Shown: positions 4,978-5,170 of the stretch, in pieces | How positions within the stretch are numbered: position 1 is the first letter of the stretch | How the letters are laid out: the number at the start of each line of letters is the position of its first letter | Assembly: GCA_012518155.1 (NCBI GenBank) | Contig: JAAYTC010000247.1 | Span: forward strand, 1 to 5,170 | Direction of reading: 5' to 3' | Source of the DNA: Bacteroidales bacterium | GTDB lineage: Bacteria; Bacteroidota; Bacteroidia; Bacteroidales; Dysgonomonadaceae | DNA: 5,170 bases | The notes under the pieces: generated by a model | What the model was told of the DNA's origin: nothing | Database searches by the model: none | The model's input: the letters and a program-made list of their open reading frames with translations, nothing else | Program-made: the position numbers and the translations under genes

Positions 4978-5002
4978 GTTGCCCCCCTTGTTGATGTTCT
5001 TA

Positions 5003-5033
5003 CAAGACTAAATAAAAAAATCGGGAAATACAA
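5003..5033 (-). promoter_or_regulatory. Candidate promoter of the toxin-antitoxin operon
   Basis: On the minus strand, TTG (5033-5031) and TAGTCTTG (5010-5003, one mismatch to TAnnTTTG) are 20 nt apart, the preferred spacing. Transcription would start about 20 nt before the antitoxin ATG. A palindrome AATCGATT (5038-5045) just upstream is a possible but unproven operator. Beyond it, 5046-5170 shows no supportable gene. Confidence 0.45.
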
Positions 5034-5170
5034 TACTAATCGATTCATTTCATCGCTTCCCATCATATCATACAATTCTCTTTCAAAAAGAAGAGAACAA
5101 CCTCAATACCTGGCGTTTTACAGACTATCGCTAATTTAAACGTAGTCTTCGTCGAGAACAATTAAAGCAT

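Noticed and set aside
5076..5097. TTCTCTT/AAGAGAA hairpin as a terminator
   Set aside because: No T tract follows on either strand, and no gene ends beside it.
5136..5170. Possible C-terminus of a minus-strand gene (ALIVLDEDYV, then stop)
   Set aside because: Only about ten codons lie inside the window, too little to separate a real gene end from chance.

Overview
The window looks like chromosomal DNA from the phylum Bacteroidota, most likely order Bacteroidales. Three independent signs support this. Several promoters fit the Bacteroidetes consensus (a TTTG or TTG at -33 and TAnnTTTG at -7). Most start codons lack a Shine-Dalgarno sequence and sit behind AT-rich leaders. The L21, L27 and NAD(P)HX-repair proteins also look Bacteroidetes-like. 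The species cannot be fixed from this sequence alone.

Layout, left to right. Positions 1-290 hold a small tRNA operon: promoter, tRNA-Leu(CAG), tRNA-Leu(GAG) and a strong intrinsic terminator. Positions 290-482 are an AT-rich intergenic stretch with an 8-bp dyad and a good promoter. This promoter drives a 149-residue basic coiled-coil protein of unknown function (483-932). It is followed 38 nt later by nnr (971-2497), the fused NAD(P)HX epimerase/dehydratase. Behind nnr come three, possibly four, head-to-tail imperfect 21-bp repeats that run into a near-ideal promoter. Next are a roughly 75-nt leader with competing hairpins, rplU (L21), rpmA (L27) and a strong terminator at 3356-3388. The gap at 3389-3597 has no gene but contains a large nested inverted repeat. 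It precedes a small lipoprotein gene (3598-3891).

The right third is on the minus strand and is AT-rich, with the character of accessory DNA. Reading 5'->3' on that strand there is a candidate promoter (5033-5003), a 54-residue antitoxin-like ORF too short for routine ORF calling (4977-4813), a PIN-domain (VapC-type) toxin gene broken by two lesions (4826-4438), and a four-helix membrane protein starting 2 nt after the ancestral toxin stop (4435-3929). The toxin is disrupted by a 5-bp tandem duplication that shifts the frame and by an in-frame TAG, yet all four expected acidic catalytic residues are still encoded. Positions 5034-5170 hold nothing I can support as a gene.

The left two thirds are housekeeping (tRNA supply, 50S ribosomal proteins, repair of damaged nicotinamide cofactor). 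I do not see a convincing new multi-gene system. The items most worth following up are the decayed toxin with an intact antitoxin, and the 21-bp repeats phased onto the rplU promoter.
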